The notes below the pieces were generated by a model. It did not search any database. It was not told the DNA's origin and worked only from the letters and a program-made list of their open reading frames with translations. A program made the translations under genes and the position numbers. Shown in pieces: positions 1-9,204 of a stretch of 64,000 nucleotides of DNA. This stretch comes from Clostridium sp. (GTDB lineage Bacteria; Bacillota; Clostridia; Lachnospirales; Lachnospiraceae), in assembly GCA_023664385.1 (NCBI GenBank), contig JAMPFU010000005.1, forward strand, positions 1 through 64,000, written 5' to 3'. The number at the start of each line of letters is the position of its first letter. The first letter of the stretch is position 1.

Positions 1-249
1 AAATATCAATATGCTAAAGATAGCCGGTAACCATAAAAATACAAAATATAAGAGGTTTGTCTGTGTAATTTTATGTGTGCCTGAAATTCTTACTGCGATA
101 GACATAGTTTGCCTTTTTTCGATTTGTTTTTTAAGGGAAGGGCTGTCGGTTCTTCTTCTTTTTTTACGAAATTCTCATACAGTAAACGACGTTTTTTTCA
201 TTCCCATCAGTATATAATTTTAAAAAATCCATTTGAAAAGGGGGTGTAT
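1..249. other. upstream region of spoIIGA, no gene seen
   Basis: AT-rich stretch before the sporulation operon. Short open frames exist, but none has a convincing ribosome binding site or recognisable protein. In related genomes ftsZ usually lies upstream of spoIIGA, but I see no FtsZ C-terminus here. No clear Spo0A box was found by eye. Confidence 0.4.
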
Positions 250-1116
250 ATGACATATGTGCTATATGCGGATGTCATGCTTGTATGGAGCAGCATAATA
301 AATGCAGTTGTTCTTGCTCTTGCGGCTGCCATTTTAAACATGCGCATAAAAATAACAAGAGTGGTTATCTGGGCTGTGCTTACTGGTGCTGTTACCACGG
401 CAGAATACATTTTGATGATGGGCGGTAACAAATTTTTACATTATATATTATATGTTGCCATTTACATAATTATGACGACAGGTTTCTTTACCCTGAAAAC
501 CTTTTGGGGCAGTATGAGACTGCTGCTTACAATACTGCTTGCAATGATTGTTATTTACGGCATATGGGGAGCTGCCGCAAATAAAATTAAAAGCAGGGCG
601 GTGTATCCGGTGTTTTTACTGTTTGCGTTTCTTCTGATACTGCTTTGCCGGAATTTAAAAAAATACAGGGAGTACGAAACGAACATATGTAATGTTTCTA
701 TTTTGGTAAATCATAAATGTATACGCTGTAGGGGATACTTGGATTCAGGAAATATGCTTTTTGATTATGCGACGGACTGTCCTGTCATTATTATAAGCCG
801 CAGGCTTTCTAAAAGGTTACTTGGGGAGAATATAAATAAATTTTTGGAAGCATATAAAAAAAACGGTACATTTGATTATGTAAAAGCAAGGGAAGCATGT
901 GACATACCGATTTATCCCATTTACTACAGCACCATAAGCGAGGCTTGCGCAGTTATGCCCGGATTTAAGCTTAACAGGCTTTGCCTGCCTGATACAAATG
1001 CCGTTTTTACAAATGTTGTTGCCGGAATAAGCAAAAATACTATAGGCGGCAGCGACTATGAGATTTTACTGCACGCATGCATGATACGTAAAAAAACAGT
1101 ATGTGATATGACCTAA
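250..1116 (+). CDS. spoIIGA: SpoIIGA-like sigma-E processing protease
   Basis: Membrane aspartic protease that cleaves pro-sigma-E in the mother cell during sporulation. The first ~135 residues hold about five hydrophobic segments. The soluble C-terminal half carries the family motif DSGN at residues 165-168, whose Asp is the predicted catalytic residue. I chose the ATG at 250 because a G-rich ribosome binding site (AAAGGGGGTG) lies just upstream; an open frame continues to 109 but adds an unlikely N-terminus. At 288 aa it is close to the family's usual length. It is followed after 22 bp by sigE, its substrate, which is the standard order in spore formers. Confidence 0.9.
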   Translation: MTYVLYADVMLVWSSIINAVVLALAAAILNMRIKITRVVIWAVLTGAVTTAEYILMMGGNKFLHYILYVAIYIIMTTGFFTLKTFWGSMRLLLTILLAMIVIYGIWGAAANKIKSRAVYPVFLLFAFLLILLCRNLKKYREYETNICNVSILVNHKCIRCRGYLDSGNMLFDYATDCPVIIISRRLSKRLLGENINKFLEAYKKNGTFDYVKAREACDIPIYPIYYSTISEACAVMPGFKLNRLCLPDTNAVFTNVVAGISKNTIGGSDYEILLHACMIRKKTVCDMT

Positions 1117-1138
1117 AAAAAGAGAGAGGAGTATTCAA

Positions 1139-1861
1139 ATGATTAGTTTAGTTAGCAATAATAAAATCAGATTCAGCATAAAAAATATATCCAATTTTAT
1201 ATTATTTCCTAAAAATGAGGTTCATTATATAGGAGGCTCGGAAATTTTACCTGCACCCCTTGCGCCTGAGGAGGAAGCAGAATTTATATGCAGGCTGGAG
1301 GAGGATGATGTAAAAAGAACGCTCATTGAGCATAATCTTAGACTTGTTGTATACATTGCAAAGAAATTTGACAATACGGGGATAGGCGTGGAGGACTTAA
1401 TTTCAATTGGAACTATCGGGCTAATTAAAGCAATAAATACATTTAAGGCGGATAAGAATATTAAGCTGGCAACCTATGCAAGCAGATGTATTGAAAATGA
1501 AATTCTTATGTATCTCAGAAGAAGTCTTAAAACGAGAATTGAAGTGTCCATTGATGAACCCTTAAACGTAGATTGGGACGGCAACGAGCTGCTTTTGTCC
1601 GATATACTTGGTACGGACGACGATATGATATACAAGGATATTGAGGACGAAATCGATAAAGAGCTTTTAATGCAGGCACTTGAAACCTTAAGTGACAGGG
1701 AGCGTCTTATTATTGAGCTTAGATTCGGACTTGGGGACACCATTGAGGAAATGACCCAAAAGGAAGTAGCCGATTTGCTTGGTATTTCACAGTCATACAT
1801 ATCAAGGCTTGAAAAGAAAATAATAAAAAGGCTGAAAAGAACTATGATGAAGCTTGAGTAA
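1139..1861 (+). CDS. sigE: RNA polymerase sporulation sigma factor sigma-E
   Basis: Mother-cell-specific sigma factor of early sporulation. The 240-aa protein begins with a hydrophobic pro-sequence of about 30 residues, as expected for pro-sigma-E. Region 2 follows, with [11 protein letters not shown] and the [12 protein letters not shown] core-binding segment. Region 4 near the C-terminus carries a helix-turn-helix ([19 protein letters not shown]). The ribosome binding site GAGAGGAG sits 7-12 bp before the ATG. Directly downstream of spoIIGA and probably co-transcribed with it. sigG, often the next gene in relatives, is not here; a tRNA gene follows instead. Confidence 0.95.
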   Translation: MISLVSNNKIRFSIKNISNFILFPKNEVHYIGGSEILPAPLAPEEEAEFICRLEEDDVKRTLIEHNLRLVVYIAKKFDNTGIGVEDLISIGTIGLIKAINTFKADKNIKLATYASRCIENEILMYLRRSLKTRIEVSIDEPLNVDWDGNELLLSDILGTDDDMIYKDIEDEIDKELLMQALETLSDRERLIIELRFGLGDTIEEMTQKEVADLLGISQSYISRLEKKIIKRLKRTMMKLE

Positions 1862-1878
1862 AAAGACTGTCTACATTC

Positions 1879-1907
1879 TTGACACACTCGGTAAAATATG
1901 TTATATT
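1879..1907 (+). promoter_or_regulatory. sigma-A promoter of tRNA-Leu
   Basis: A perfect -35 box TTGACA (1879-1884), a 17-bp spacer and a -10 box TATATT (1902-1907) lie just upstream of the tRNA, whose mature 5' end is at 1919. The spacing is ideal for the housekeeping sigma factor. The transcript may continue into the flippase gene, since no terminator is visible after the tRNA. Confidence 0.7.
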
Positions 1908-1918
1908 TTCTCTTGCTT

Positions 1919-2002
1919 GCCGGTGTGTCGGAATTGGCAGACGAGGCAGACTCAAAATCTGTTGACGGCGACGTCGTGCGGGTTCAAGTCCCGCCACCGG
2001 CA
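1919..2002 (+). tRNA. tRNA-Leu (anticodon CAA)
   Basis: A complete class II tRNA fold can be drawn by hand. The acceptor stem is GCCGGTG/CACCGGC with discriminator A at 2002. There is a D arm, an anticodon stem GCAGA/TCTGT around loop CTCAAAA, a long variable arm, and a T arm with GGTTCAAGTCC. The anticodon at loop positions 34-36 is CAA, reading UUG leucine codons. The 3' CCA is not encoded. Confidence 0.92.
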
Positions 2003-2035
2003 TTATAGAAGCCGCAGCCTAAGGAGGAGCTTAAG

Positions 2036-3586
2036 GTGGAGGACGGCAGAGTAGCCAATGCTACAAGAAATATATTTTTTGGCATGATATTGAAGGTATA
2101 TCAGATATTGCTGCCATTTTTGATGAGAACAGCCATTATGTATTTCATGGGTATGAAATATTTAGGATTAAATGGCTTGTTTTCGTCTATTCTTCTTGTG
2201 CTGAATATGGCAGAGCTGGGTGTTGGTTCGGCTATGGTTTACAGCATGTATGAGCCTATCATTAGAAATGATAAGCAGGAGATATGTGCCCTTCTCAAGC
2301 TCTATCGAAGATACTACAGAATTATCGGTGCGGTTATCGCAGTGGCAGGTACAATTGTTTTGCCATTTGTGCCACATCTGATTGCAAAAAATGCAGTCGG
2401 GGAGGTTCCCTCCGATGTAAATATATATATTATTTATCTCTTAAATCTTGCGTGTACCGTTGTGTCTTATTGGCTTTTTGCTTACAGAAGCAGCCTGCTT
2501 ACGGCACATCAAAGGGACGATATCACAAGCAAGGTTTCCCTCATTACAAATACATTCCAGTATGTAGGACAATTCCTTGTTGTAATTATATTTAAAAGCT
2601 ACTACCTGTACCTGATTGTTTCATTTCTCACACAGGTGCTTACAAATATTGTGGTGGCATATTTTTCCATTAAAAAATATCCTGAATATAAGCCGGAGGG
2701 AGAGCTTTCGCCTGATATTACAAAAAATATAAATCAGCGTATTAAGGATTTATTTACCTCAAGGCTTGGCATGGTTATGGTTATGTCAATGGATTCCATC
2801 GTAATATCCATTTTCATGGGTCTTACGCCCCTTGCCATTTATAATAACTATTATTATATTGTAAAATCCGTCATTACGCTGCTTCAGGTTATCTATGCCT
2901 CATGTACGGCAGGAATTGGAAACAGTATCATACTGGAAACGGAAGAAAAAAATTATAATGACATGAATAAATTTACGTTTATTGTGGCATGGCTCGTTGG
3001 CATATGCTGCTGTTGTCTGCTCTGTCTGCTGCATCCGTTTATGATGATATGGGCAGGCAGTGAAAATACGCTGGGAATCGTCATTGATATTTGCTTTACG
3101 GTATATTTCTTTGTGGATCAGATGAACCTTGTGCTTCATACCTACAAAAATGCGGCGGGCATATGGCATGAGGACAGATTCAGACCCCTTGCAACTGCCT
3201 TTGTAAATCTCATATTAAACATAATATTAGTACAGTTCTTAGGGATATACGGCGTTCTTGTCGCATCGGTGCTATCGGTTTCCTGCGTCGGTATGCCTTG
3301 GATTTTACACAACATATTTAAGACCATGTTTAAGAGAAGCAAAAGGGAATATGTCCTTCGGTTGTTCTTTTATGCCTTCATAACAATGCTTGCATGTGTT
3401 TTATGTTATTTTGCATGTATGCTTGTTCCTGGTGCGGGAATGGGTGCAGTGATCGGAAAGCTTCTTGTCTGCGCCGTTGTCTCAAATCTGGTATTTTTGC
3501 TGTTTTATTCAAGGCTTCGGGAATTTGGCGAATCCAAGGAAATTGTAAACAGAATTATAAACAGATTTATCAAAAAGTCAGCATAA
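2036..3586 (+). CDS. polysaccharide flippase-like membrane protein
   Basis: A 516-aa polytopic membrane protein of the MOP/Wzx-like oligosaccharide flippase group, with about 12-14 hydrophobic segments. It probably moves lipid-linked sugar units across the membrane, though the substrate cannot be read from sequence. The N-terminus (a charged stretch, then ILLPFLMRTAIMYFMGMKYLGLNGLF) is typical of clostridial Wzx-type proteins. GTG start with an AAGGAGGAG ribosome binding site 9 bp upstream. It stands alone behind the tRNA, with no glycosyltransferase neighbours, so it is not part of a visible capsule cluster. Confidence 0.75.
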   Translation: MEDGRVANATRNIFFGMILKVYQILLPFLMRTAIMYFMGMKYLGLNGLFSSILLVLNMAELGVGSAMVYSMYEPIIRNDKQEICALLKLYRRYYRIIGAVIAVAGTIVLPFVPHLIAKNAVGEVPSDVNIYIIYLLNLACTVVSYWLFAYRSSLLTAHQRDDITSKVSLITNTFQYVGQFLVVIIFKSYYLYLIVSFLTQVLTNIVVAYFSIKKYPEYKPEGELSPDITKNINQRIKDLFTSRLGMVMVMSMDSIVISIFMGLTPLAIYNNYYYIVKSVITLLQVIYASCTAGIGNSIILETEEKNYNDMNKFTFIVAWLVGICCCCLLCLLHPFMMIWAGSENTLGIVIDICFTVYFFVDQMNLVLHTYKNAAGIWHEDRFRPLATAFVNLILNIILVQFLGIYGVLVASVLSVSCVGMPWILHNIFKTMFKRSKREYVLRLFFYAFITMLACVLCYFACMLVPGAGMGAVIGKLLVCAVVSNLVFLLFYSRLREFGESKEIVNRIINRFIKKSA

Positions 3587-3639
3587 AAAAAATGTAATAC
3601 CGTATTATATATTAATATGGATAAATGATGTGGTGAAAC

Positions 3640-5331
3640 ATGGTTGAGGATCCTTCAAAGCTTGGCACGGAATTAAACCTTGCGCTTGCGACGCCTCAGG
3701 ATGAAAGACGTAAATCACTTGACCTTGACGTGGGCTATAACAATGCCTTTGACCAATGGGAGCTGATTGTAAAATATATAGGAGACCTGCAGGCTTTAAG
3801 CCTTTCGCTTGGCTTTACGTATGTTGCATTAAAAAATAGCTTTGCAATTATACGAATCAGAAGCGAGCTGATTGAACGGCTCAGCAGAAGCCCTGAAATT
3901 ATATTTATTGAAAAGCCGAAAAGCATTTATCTTGAAGGCTTTACTGCTTCTGATATTTTTTTCGATGAAATTTCCGCCTCACAGCAAAGTATTTTGGAGG
4001 CATCTTCCTTTACGGGAGCGGGTGTGCTCGTTGCCGTCATAGATTCAGGCATTGATTATAACCATGAGATTTTTCGTTACGAAAACGGCAATACAAGGCT
4101 TGCGGGCATATGGGATCAGACAAATGAAAGAAGCCCTGATGATGCAGTTTCCGCATATTACGGTATCGGCAGATTTTATTCGGAGAACGATATTAACGAG
4201 GCTTTGGAAAGTGGGATAACACTTCCTGCCTTTGATTTTTCAGGACATGGAACTGCGGTTGCAGGTATTATTGCAGATACGGTTCCAAATGCAAAGCTGC
4301 TTGCAATTAAGCTTGATAATGGCTATGCAGGCGGACTTCCAAGCACGTCAGCCCTTATCATGGCAATCGATTTTGCCATATCCTACGCAGTAAATTACGG
4401 GCTTCCGCTCGTTATCAATTTAAGCTATGGGAACAATTATGGCGACCATGGTTCAAATTCAATGGTTGAGGAATATATCGATTCCGTTGCCGAAATAGCA
4501 AGGGTAAGCATCGTTACAGGCATGGGAAATGAGGGCGAAGCCGCAAGGCATGCACAGCTTATGCTTGGAAACACGTCATGGCAGAGAACTGACTTTATTG
4601 TAAATCCTTATGTCGTAAGCCTTAACCTTCAAATATGGAGAAGCTTTCTTGACGTTGTGGATATCTTTCTCATGGCGCCTGACGGCACTATGATTGGTCC
4701 CTTTAATTTATATCAGGAGGTAATGACCTACAAAATCCCCGGTATGGATATCAGCGTTATCAATGGCTATCCGACGCCCTTTAACAAAAATCAGGAAACA
4801 TACATTTCAATTATTCCACAAGGCGGGTATATAGCACAGGGCATATGGACCGTAAGCTTTAACCCAAAATCAATCCTTGACGGAAGACTGGATATATGGC
4901 TTCCCGTCTCAGAGGGAACCTCTGCCGATGTAATATTTTCCACGCCATCTAAGTACACAACAATGACAATACCCGCTACGGCAAGAAACACCATAAGCGT
5001 TGGGGCATATGATGAAAGAACGCTGTCCTATGCGGCATTTTCAGGAAGGGGCTACACAATCAACAATGAGGTTAAGCCGGATGTATCAGCTCCAGGGGTA
5101 AATATAACCGTTCCACGAACGGGCGGGGGATATACGACAGTGTCAGGAACCTCCTTTGCCACGCCTTATGTTTCCGCAAGGGCAGTAAGACTTATGGAGT
5201 GGGGAATTGTAAATGGAAACGACCCATTTATGTATGGAGAAAAGCTTAAGGCTTATTTGATACGTGAAGCGTCACCCCTTCCGGGCTACACAAACTATCC
5301 AAACCCTGAAATCGGCTGGGGTGTATTATAA
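3640..5331 (+). CDS. subtilisin-like serine protease (S8, Csp-like)
   Basis: S8 peptidase of 563 aa with the full catalytic triad visible: Asp135 in VIDSGID, His203 in GHGTAVAG and Ser505 in SGTSFATP. The oxyanion Asn is likely the one in GMGNEGE. The S8 fold is interrupted by an insert of roughly 140 residues (about 310-450), as in the clostridial Csp germination proteases. No signal peptide is seen. The first ~115 residues look like a propeptide-type domain. A role in cleaving a cortex-lytic enzyme during spore germination is possible by family resemblance only. An upstream in-frame start cannot be excluded. Confidence 0.8.
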   Translation: MVEDPSKLGTELNLALATPQDERRKSLDLDVGYNNAFDQWELIVKYIGDLQALSLSLGFTYVALKNSFAIIRIRSELIERLSRSPEIIFIEKPKSIYLEGFTASDIFFDEISASQQSILEASSFTGAGVLVAVIDSGIDYNHEIFRYENGNTRLAGIWDQTNERSPDDAVSAYYGIGRFYSENDINEALESGITLPAFDFSGHGTAVAGIIADTVPNAKLLAIKLDNGYAGGLPSTSALIMAIDFAISYAVNYGLPLVINLSYGNNYGDHGSNSMVEEYIDSVAEIARVSIVTGMGNEGEAARHAQLMLGNTSWQRTDFIVNPYVVSLNLQIWRSFLDVVDIFLMAPDGTMIGPFNLYQEVMTYKIPGMDISVINGYPTPFNKNQETYISIIPQGGYIAQGIWTVSFNPKSILDGRLDIWLPVSEGTSADVIFSTPSKYTTMTIPATARNTISVGAYDERTLSYAAFSGRGYTINNEVKPDVSAPGVNITVPRTGGGYTTVSGTSFATPYVSARAVRLMEWGIVNGNDPFMYGEKLKAYLIREASPLPGYTNYPNPEIGWGVL

Positions 5332-5419
5332 AATGATTGCATAGTACGTCATAAATTGATAAAATTAATAAGATAATAGTGAATTATAATGTGGCGATGT
5401 TTAACCGGCGGGATTTAAA

Positions 5420-7954
5420 ATGAAAAAAATAACAATAGGAATACTGGCACATGTGGATGCCGGAAAAACTACATTATCTGAGGCGCTTCTTTTTACTGCG
5501 GGAGCAATAAAAAATTTGGGGAGAGTTGATAAGCAGAACACATATCTTGATACGGATGAAATCGAAAGAAGCCGTGGAATAACCGTATTTTCCAAGCAGG
5601 CAAGATTTTCCTATGATGATACGCAGTTTGTTTTGCTTGACACGCCCGGGCATACTGATTTTTCTGTTGAGGCAGAGAGAACGCTTCAGGTTATTGACTA
5701 TGCAATTCTTGTAATAAGCGGGACTGAGGGGATTCAGGCGCACACAAAAACCTTGTGGCGGCTTCTTATGCGGTACAACATTCCCGTATTTCTATTTGTA
5801 AATAAGATGGATATGCCGCTTGCCGACAAGGGACAGATTATGAAGGAGCTTTGCAGCGGACTTTCCGGGCAGTGCATTGATTTTTCCTGTCAGGCGTTTA
5901 GCGAAAATGACATGGAACAAATTGCGGTGTCCGAGGAAACGCTGCTTGATAAGTATTTAAACGGGTATACTATAGACAGGCAGGACATAGCAGGACTTAT
6001 AAAAAAACGTCTTATATTTCCATGCTTTTTCGGTTCTTCCTTAAAGCTTGAGGGAATAAATGAATTTCTTGACGGACTTTCCGTTTATTGTCTTGAATCA
6101 TCCTATGGGGATGCGTTTAAAGCGGCAATATACAAAATATCATATGATGAGCAAAATGTACGTCTTACCCACATGAAAATTACAGGCGGCACTTTAAATA
6201 CAAGAGACGTTATAAATGGTGAAAAGGTTACACAGATAAGGCTTTATTCAGGAGAAAAATATAGTGCCGTACAGACTGCAGCGGCAGGTGATATATGCAC
6301 CGTTACCGGTCTTAGCGGCGCTTGTGCTGGCAAGGTCATTTCAGACGGCGAAACGGTGGAAACGCTTACCGTTCTTGAGCCGGTCTTAAAATACAGGCTT
6401 ATTTTGCCGCCTGATACCGACAGCAAAAAGGTGTATCAGGACATTGCCCCCTTAAATGACGAGCTTCCGGAGCTTCACATAAGCTGGGATGAGGAAAATA
6501 AAGACATAAACGTAAAAATAATGGGGCAGGTGCAGCTTGAAATTCTGTCAAGGCTTCTGAAACGAAACTATGACCTTGACGTAACGTACGGCATGGGAGA
6601 CATTGAGTACAGGGAAACAATCACAAATGCCGTAATCGGCGTTGGACATTTTGAACCCTTGCGGCATTATGCAGAGGTACATCTTAAGCTTTCTCCGGGA
6701 GAGAGCGGCAGCGGCATCAGCATTTCCTCTGAATGCAGTACGGACAAGCTTGATAAAAACTGGCAGAGACTTGTTATTTCCTGCTTAAAGACACGCAGCT
6801 TAAAGGGCGTGCTGACAGGCTCGCCCCTTACGGACGTAAAAATTACCGTTATAAATGGAAAAGCCCATGACAAGCATACGGTAGGAGGAGATTTCAGGCA
6901 GGCGGCAGGCAGGGCTGTCAGACAGGGGCTTATGAAGGCAAATTCCAGACTGCTTGAGCCTTACTACGATTTTGAGCTTAAAATTCCTGCCACACTTCTT
7001 GGAAAAGCAATGACAGAGCTTGACATGCTTTACGCAGTGATAGCAAGCCATACACTGGAAGCAGATACAGCAGTTTTATACGGATATGGACCGGTTGCAA
7101 CACTGAGGGACTATCAGGAAAATGTAAACGCCTACACAAAGGGGCTTGGCAGTATTTCGTGTACCTTTAAGGGATATATGCCATGTCACAATGAGGCGGA
7201 GATGCTTGAACAATCAGCCTATGACCCTGATAAGGACGCCGTAAACCTTTCTTCATCGGTATTTTGTGCGCATGGCTCAGGCTATATTGTTCCATGGTAT
7301 GAGGTGGAACAGCATATGCATGTTTTTGATGATATAAAAGAGGAAACTTCGTCTTATGCATATGCCGCTGCAAAAAATAAACCCTTTGATTATTCCATCG
7401 GAACTGACGAGATAGACGAAATCATAAACAGGACGGCATATGCAAACAAAAGAGCAGAAAAGCATGAGCATGAAAAGAAAATTGCCGAGCCTGAGCATAA
7501 GGTACGGTATAAACAGACCAAGCCCCTTGATAAGCTTTTGATTGTGGATGGCTACAATGTAATATTTGCAGATGAGGAATTAAAGAGCCTTGCCGAAACA
7601 AATATTGTGGCTGCAAAGGACAAGCTGATACAGCTTCTTGCCAATTACAGAGCCACGACTGATATTCCTGTTATGCTTGTTTTTGACGGCTACAGGCTGA
7701 AAAATAACAGGGGACAGACCGAGGAAATTGACAATATAACCGTAATTCATACAAAAGAGGGCGAAACTGCCGACGCTTTTATAGAAAAGTTTACCAATTC
7801 GGGCAGAAAGTGTTATAATATAACCGTAGCAAGCTCCGACGGACTGATACAGCAGATAACAAGAGGACAGGATTGCAGCATTATGTCCTCCAGGGAGCTT
7901 ATCATTGATATAAATGAAAAAGCAAAGGAATTGAGGGAACAATACAATTTATAA
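5420..7954 (+). CDS. TetM-like ribosomal GTPase fused to YacP/Rae1-like NYN nuclease domain
   Basis: An 844-aa fusion. Residues 1 to about 640 are a translational GTPase of the tetracycline ribosomal-protection group (TetM/TetO/TetW), related to EF-G: P-loop AHVDAGKT (10-17), switch I RGIT (52-55), DTPGH (74-78) and NKMD (128-131). A charged linker (about 640-705) leads to a C-terminal domain (706-844) starting LLIVDGYNVIF. This is an NYN/PIN-type nuclease domain of the YacP (DUF901) family, with acidic residues Asp710, Asp756, Asp785 and Asp807 in the expected places. YacP of Bacillus subtilis (Rae1) is a ribosome-associated mRNA endonuclease. The GTPase could place the nuclease in the ribosomal A site; that is inference. 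It may or may not confer tetracycline resistance. It is followed 18 bp later by thioredoxin. Confidence 0.85.
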   Translation: MKKITIGILAHVDAGKTTLSEALLFTAGAIKNLGRVDKQNTYLDTDEIERSRGITVFSKQARFSYDDTQFVLLDTPGHTDFSVEAERTLQVIDYAILVISGTEGIQAHTKTLWRLLMRYNIPVFLFVNKMDMPLADKGQIMKELCSGLSGQCIDFSCQAFSENDMEQIAVSEETLLDKYLNGYTIDRQDIAGLIKKRLIFPCFFGSSLKLEGINEFLDGLSVYCLESSYGDAFKAAIYKISYDEQNVRLTHMKITGGTLNTRDVINGEKVTQIRLYSGEKYSAVQTAAAGDICTVTGLSGACAGKVISDGETVETLTVLEPVLKYRLILPPDTDSKKVYQDIAPLNDELPELHISWDEENKDINVKIMGQVQLEILSRLLKRNYDLDVTYGMGDIEYRETITNAVIGVGHFEPLRHYAEVHLKLSPGESGSGISISSECSTDKLDKNWQRLVISCLKTRSLKGVLTGSPLTDVKITVINGKAHDKHTVGGDFRQAAGRAVRQGLMKANSRLLEPYYDFELKIPATLLGKAMTELDMLYAVIASHTLEADTAVLYGYGPVATLRDYQENVNAYTKGLGSISCTFKGYMPCHNEAEMLEQSAYDPDKDAVNLSSSVFCAHGSGYIVPWYEVEQHMHVFDDIKEETSSYAYAAAKNKPFDYSIGTDEIDEIINRTAYANKRAEKHEHEKKIAEPEHKVRYKQTKPLDKLLIVDGYNVIFADEELKSLAETNIVAAKDKLIQLLANYRATTDIPVMLVFDGYRLKNNRGQTEEIDNITVIHTKEGETADAFIEKFTNSGRKCYNITVASSDGLIQQITRGQDCSIMSSRELIIDINEKAKELREQYNL

Positions 7955-7972
7955 TGAAAAGGAGGAAGTATT

Positions 7973-8281
7973 ATGGGAGTTACACATGTTAGTTCAGACA
8001 ATTTTGAAAAAGAGGTTCTAAAAGCAGATGATGTAGTTTTGGTCGATTTTTATGCCGACTGGTGTGGACCGTGTAAAATGATGGGTCCTATCATTGAGGA
8101 TTTTGCAAATGAACGTTCTGACGTTAAGGTTTGTAAATGCAATATAGACGATGCAAGCGACATTGCTACAACCTATAGTGTAATGTCAATACCGACGCTC
8201 ATGATATTTAAAAAGGGAACTCCGGTAAAGAGAGTGGTCGGTGCCATACCAAAGCATGAAATATTGGAAATGCTCGATTAA
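7973..8281 (+). CDS. trxA: thioredoxin
   Basis: 102-aa cytoplasmic disulfide reductase with the classical active site WCGPC (residues 30-34) and the cis-proline motif SIPTL. The ribosome binding site AAAGGAGGA is followed by ATG at 7973. The length is normal for a single-domain thioredoxin. It lies between the GTPase-nuclease gene and a cell-wall carboxypeptidase; no thioredoxin reductase is adjacent, so the electron donor is encoded elsewhere. Confidence 0.93.
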   Translation: MGVTHVSSDNFEKEVLKADDVVLVDFYADWCGPCKMMGPIIEDFANERSDVKVCKCNIDDASDIATTYSVMSIPTLMIFKKGTPVKRVVGAIPKHEILEMLD

Positions 8282-8322
8282 TCCGTAAGATAAATTTTCA
8301 TTATATACAAAGGAGACAGCAA

Positions 8323-9201
8323 ATGAATGTAAAATCATTTTTTCTTGCCCTTGGTAAAAAAATAAAGAGGGCATTTAAGAAAATCCGTCGATTTTTCAAA
8401 AAATATGTAAGACTGTTAATTAAGCACACAAAAGCTGGTGATTACAGTATTTTAATGTATACCATTTTTGCACTTGCTGCCATAATTTTAGTTGTCGTAC
8501 TGTTTGCAAATCTTTTGAAGCCTGATAAAAAGGAGGAAAAAAAGGAAAGCACAGCTACGGTTACAAATGCCACTACAGAAGCGGTAAATCCCAATTTAGA
8601 GCTTTCCAAGGAGGCAAAGGAGATATACGAGAGAAATAAAGCGCTGCTGATTCTCGTAAATCATGACAATCCTCTGCCTGAGGATTATGCTTTTGAACAG
8701 CATACCTTAAACAGCGGCTTTATCATTGATGAGCAGATGTATATAGATTTGTACAGATTTACAAAGGCGTGCAATGATACTGGTTTACATTATAACATCG
8801 TTGCTGCATACAGGGATAAGGAAGCCCAGCAGGGCGTTGTTGACAGAAATATTCAGGAGCTTATGGACCAAGGCTTAAGTGAGGAGGAGGCCCGGGCGAA
8901 AACCTCTGAAACGGTGCCAATGGTAGGTTACAGCGAGCATGAGACCGGACTTGCCATTGACCTTTCAGATGAGGAGCATTTTTCGCTTACGGTGGAGTTA
9001 GAGACAAATGAGACTGTAAAATGGTTGACTGATAATTGCTATAGCTACGGTTTTATTTTAAGATATCCAAAGGACAAGGTTGAGGTGACGGGTATAGACT
9101 ATGAGCCTTGGCATTTCAGATATGTTGGTGAGGAGGCTGCAAAATTTATGTATGAGCATAACCTTACCCTCGAAGAATTTTATCAGCTTTTGGGGAATTA
9201 A
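8323..9201 (+). CDS. VanY-type D-alanyl-D-alanine carboxypeptidase (M15B)
   Basis: 292-aa membrane-anchored peptidoglycan peptidase. A basic N-terminus and one transmembrane helix (about 43-63) are followed by a low-complexity linker and the M15 catalytic domain. Zinc ligands and catalytic residues are His206 and Asp213 in SEHETGLAID and His264 in EPWHFRYVG. It likely trims the terminal D-Ala of peptidoglycan stem peptides on the outer face. Nothing nearby suggests a vancomycin-resistance operon, so a housekeeping role is more likely. A good AAAGGAG ribosome binding site lies before the ATG. Confidence 0.87.
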   Translation: MNVKSFFLALGKKIKRAFKKIRRFFKKYVRLLIKHTKAGDYSILMYTIFALAAIILVVVLFANLLKPDKKEEKKESTATVTNATTEAVNPNLELSKEAKEIYERNKALLILVNHDNPLPEDYAFEQHTLNSGFIIDEQMYIDLYRFTKACNDTGLHYNIVAAYRDKEAQQGVVDRNIQELMDQGLSEEEARAKTSETVPMVGYSEHETGLAIDLSDEEHFSLTVELETNETVKWLTDNCYSYGFILRYPKDKVEVTGIDYEPWHFRYVGEEAAKFMYEHNLTLEEFYQLLGN

Positions 9202-9204
9202 ATT

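Noticed and set aside
11..217. 68-aa frame at the window start
   Set aside because: No ribosome binding site, low-complexity Cys/Phe/Leu composition, overlaps the leader of spoIIGA; not protein-like.
2900..3342. Minus-strand frames inside the flippase gene, and similar antisense frames throughout
   Set aside because: They mirror real genes on the opposite strand and have no start signals or family motifs.
5420..7954. Simple call as a tetracycline-resistance gene
   Set aside because: The GTPase part is TetM-like, but the extra nuclease domain and chromosomal setting make resistance unproven.
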